This document shows, piece by piece, positions 63,941 to 64,000 of a stretch of DNA of 64,000 bases. Every line of letters begins with the position of its first letter. The first letter of the stretch is position 1. The translations under genes and the position numbers were made by a program. The DNA lies in contig NZ_JAENKV010000007.1 in the NCBI RefSeq assembly GCF_016599045.1, positions 1 to 64,000 of the forward strand, given 5' to 3'. The notes beneath the pieces were generated by a model. The model saw only the letters and a list, made by a program, of their open reading frames with translations. It made no database searches and was not told the origin of the DNA. This stretch comes from Campylobacter sp. TTU_617. GTDB taxonomy: Bacteria; Campylobacterota; Campylobacteria; Campylobacterales; Campylobacteraceae.

Positions 63941-64000
63941 ATGAAAAAGCATCTACAAGATGAAGTGATTATTAAAAATGGTGCTATTTTTATAGCTGAT
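63941..64000 (+). CDS. Start of an unidentified gene (partial)
   Basis: The ATG at 63941 opens 20 codons to the window edge (MKKHLQDEVIIKNGAIFIAD). The segment DEVIIKNGAIFIAD resembles the first beta hairpin of amidohydrolase-family enzymes, but this is too short to name. The gap from greA (63815-63940) is AT-rich and shows no other feature. Confidence 0.5.
   Translation, partial: MKKHLQDEVIIKNGAIFIAD

Overview
The window is a 64 kb piece of a thermotolerant Campylobacter chromosome, related to the C. jejuni/coli/lari/upsaliensis group. The evidence is low GC, densely overlapping operons, cbb3 oxidase and cts transformation genes of Campylobacter type, PEB3, an OXA-61-like beta-lactamase and a poly-G contingency gene. 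As I remember C. jejuni NCTC 11168, many genes have orthologues there, but the order is a mosaic (blocks around Cj1549-1553, Cj1508-1470, Cj0306-0299, Cj0295-0286) and protein divergence looks too high for C. jejuni itself. No database was searched, so the species is left open.

Layout. 1-125 is the tail of an alcohol dehydrogenase. 237-9477 is a minus-strand defence island: hsdR, hamA, hamB, hsdS, fic, hsdM. It is a type I restriction-modification operon with a complete Hachiman-type pair (DUF1837 nuclease plus helicase) inside it, a Fic AMPylase-family gene behind an array of three palindromes, and a 25-bp direct repeat at both ends. 9824-17984 is a molybdenum/selenium/formate dehydrogenase accessory region: fdhD, modE, the chemoreceptor tlp1, yedF, selD (itself a selenoprotein read through an in-frame UGA), fdhU, a pirin, fdhT and tRNA-Sec. 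18004-32485 holds purA, two flagellum-related genes, a DUF507 gene, carA, the ccoNOQP oxidase operon with small accessory genes, and addBA. 32567-35658 is an accessory patch: DUF805, a degenerate copy of the addA 3' end, a WG-repeat membrane protein and a DjlA-like protein. 35838-46204 is rplM-rpsI, pyruvate:flavodoxin oxidoreductase and the cts DNA-uptake operon. 46250-51410 is bioF-bioG-bioC and modA-x-modB-modC. 51483-53056 is a phase-variable SGNH-hydrolase gene, OFF as sequenced. 53155-55757 is surE-tcdA-GNAT-bla in one overlapping operon. The rest is peb3, pepE, dcuC, pepT, a secreted C3-like ADP-ribosyltransferase, zupT, lpxB, greA and the first 20 codons of another gene.

How the genes fit together. 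ModABC would import molybdate or tungstate, ModE would regulate this, FdhD sulfurates the formate dehydrogenase cofactor, and SelD, YedF, FdhT, FdhU and tRNA-Sec supply selenium for selenocysteine. CcoNOQP is the high-affinity terminal oxidase for the same respiratory chain. The cts genes bring in DNA while AddAB and the hsd/ham island process or attack it.

Most worth a second look: the Hachiman pair embedded in the hsd operon and its flanking repeats, the operator array before fic, the secreted ADP-ribosyltransferase at 60288-61043, the poly-G SGNH gene, and the scar that fuses the WG-repeat gene to an addA remnant.
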